This document shows positions 49,791-50,365 of a stretch of 50,365 bases of DNA, in pieces (position 1 is the stretch's first letter; each line of letters starts with the position of its first letter). This DNA is from Ectocarpus siliculosus. Taxonomy: Eukaryota > Sar > Phaeophyceae > Ectocarpales > Ectocarpaceae. The notes beneath the pieces are model-generated. The model ran no database searches and was not told the origin of the DNA. It saw nothing but the letters and a program-made list of their open reading frames with translations. The DNA lies in assembly GCA_000310025.1 (NCBI GenBank), contig FN648395.1, positions 24,159 to 74,523 on the forward strand. Direction: 5' to 3'. Made by a program: the position numbers and the translations under genes.

Positions 49791-50285
49791 TATTGTATAG
49801 GATTTAGTACGGATATGCATGTGTATAGGCATCATAACTATAAAGTACACAGCACAATAATATTAGTAGTAGTGGGCCCTGAATATAGTGACGGTTGAAT
49901 AGTGCCACAATAAGCAGTCCGGTATAGTGCCGATCAAATCTCAGGACACATGATGATGAGTGTCCATCCACCGCCGCCGTGTATGAAACGGCACTAGTGC
50001 TGTGAGCGCTGATTTGAAGTGAAAAAAAATTATATATATACATCCATCCATCCCCCCTTTTCTGATTAGTGCCGGTGGCCCGGTATAGACCGGTACAACC
50101 TCTGGACACAACATACCGGCACTAGACAGGGCCCACTATAACAATACACTTCATGCATTACACACACACGCGTCTAACTAAGTATTGTTACGTATGTATT
50201 TCGTTTTTACACCATGTATGTTACTAAAGCCGATACAATAAGGAATATAAAGACTTTCCTATACCATATTAAATCCTATACAATA
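49791..50285. mobile_element. Nested inverted-repeat element, MITE-like
   Basis: An outer 16-bp perfect inverted repeat, tattgtataggattta, sits at 49791-49806 with its complement at 50270-50285. Inside lies a second 12-bp perfect pair, tagtgggccctg at 49870-49881 and its complement at 50127-50138, enclosing 269 bp. The sequence is AT-rich with no coding frame, as in miniature DNA transposons. The inner element could be flanked by a TA target duplication (ta at both edges). The two pairs may belong to one element or to a nested insertion. Confidence 0.6.
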
Positions 50286-50365
50286 AGCGAATTGAACAAA
50301 CTGGCTTAAATTGCTCGAATTGCTCGAAAAAATGGGGGTAAAGGGGGGGGGGGGGGGGCTTTTTT
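50286..50365. other. Window end, G-rich tract
   Basis: Eighty bases with a tcgaattgctcga-type short repeat and a run of 16 G at 50343-50358. No feature is assigned. Confidence 0.5.

Overview
This window is eukaryotic nuclear DNA. Coding sequence is broken into short exons with GT-AG boundaries and introns of roughly 0.2 to 1.6 kb, and the spaces hold GA and poly-C/G tracts. The families present, the moderately high GC, the intron density and a TTAGGG-type telomere-like motif suggest a stramenopile, most likely a brown alga such as Ectocarpus. That placement is inference; nothing in the window names the organism. The gene models were built by hand from splice signals, reading-frame phase and family motifs, so exon edges are predictions.

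Layout. 1-2396: no gene recognised. 2397-6244 (-): a four-exon sphingomyelin-synthase-like membrane protein with a complete His/His/Asp catalytic set. 6245-9405: no firm gene; 7813-9196 has coherent open frames on both strands. 9406-14717 (+): one very long exon of an acidic, repeat-bearing protein with six tandem copies of a 58-61 residue unit. 16383-19224 (-): a tentative unknown gene, head to head with 19601-28578 (+), an unknown modular protein of at least nine coding blocks, one interrupted by a 100-N assembly gap.

29563-35666 (-): a nine-exon iron-type alcohol dehydrogenase family protein that keeps the nucleotide-binding motifs but has lost most metal ligands. 36459-37879 (+): a two-exon 5-hydroxyisourate hydrolase of the ureide pathway with a clear PTS2 peroxisomal signal. 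37880-40848: diverged duplicated non-coding blocks. 40849-42748 (-): a small mitochondrial lipoyl-domain-like protein without the lipoyl lysine. It is divergent, 207 bp apart, from 42956-48693 (+), the TFIIH p44/Ssl1 subunit in eight exons. 48694-50365: no gene; AT-rich DNA with nested inverted repeats that look like a small transposon.

The genes do not form a pathway. They are housekeeping and lineage-specific genes on both strands, with two or three divergent pairs that may share promoters. The best candidates for undescribed biology are the repeat protein, the gap-interrupted modular protein, and two apparent loss-of-active-site paralogues (metal-less Fe-ADH and lysine-less lipoyl protein).
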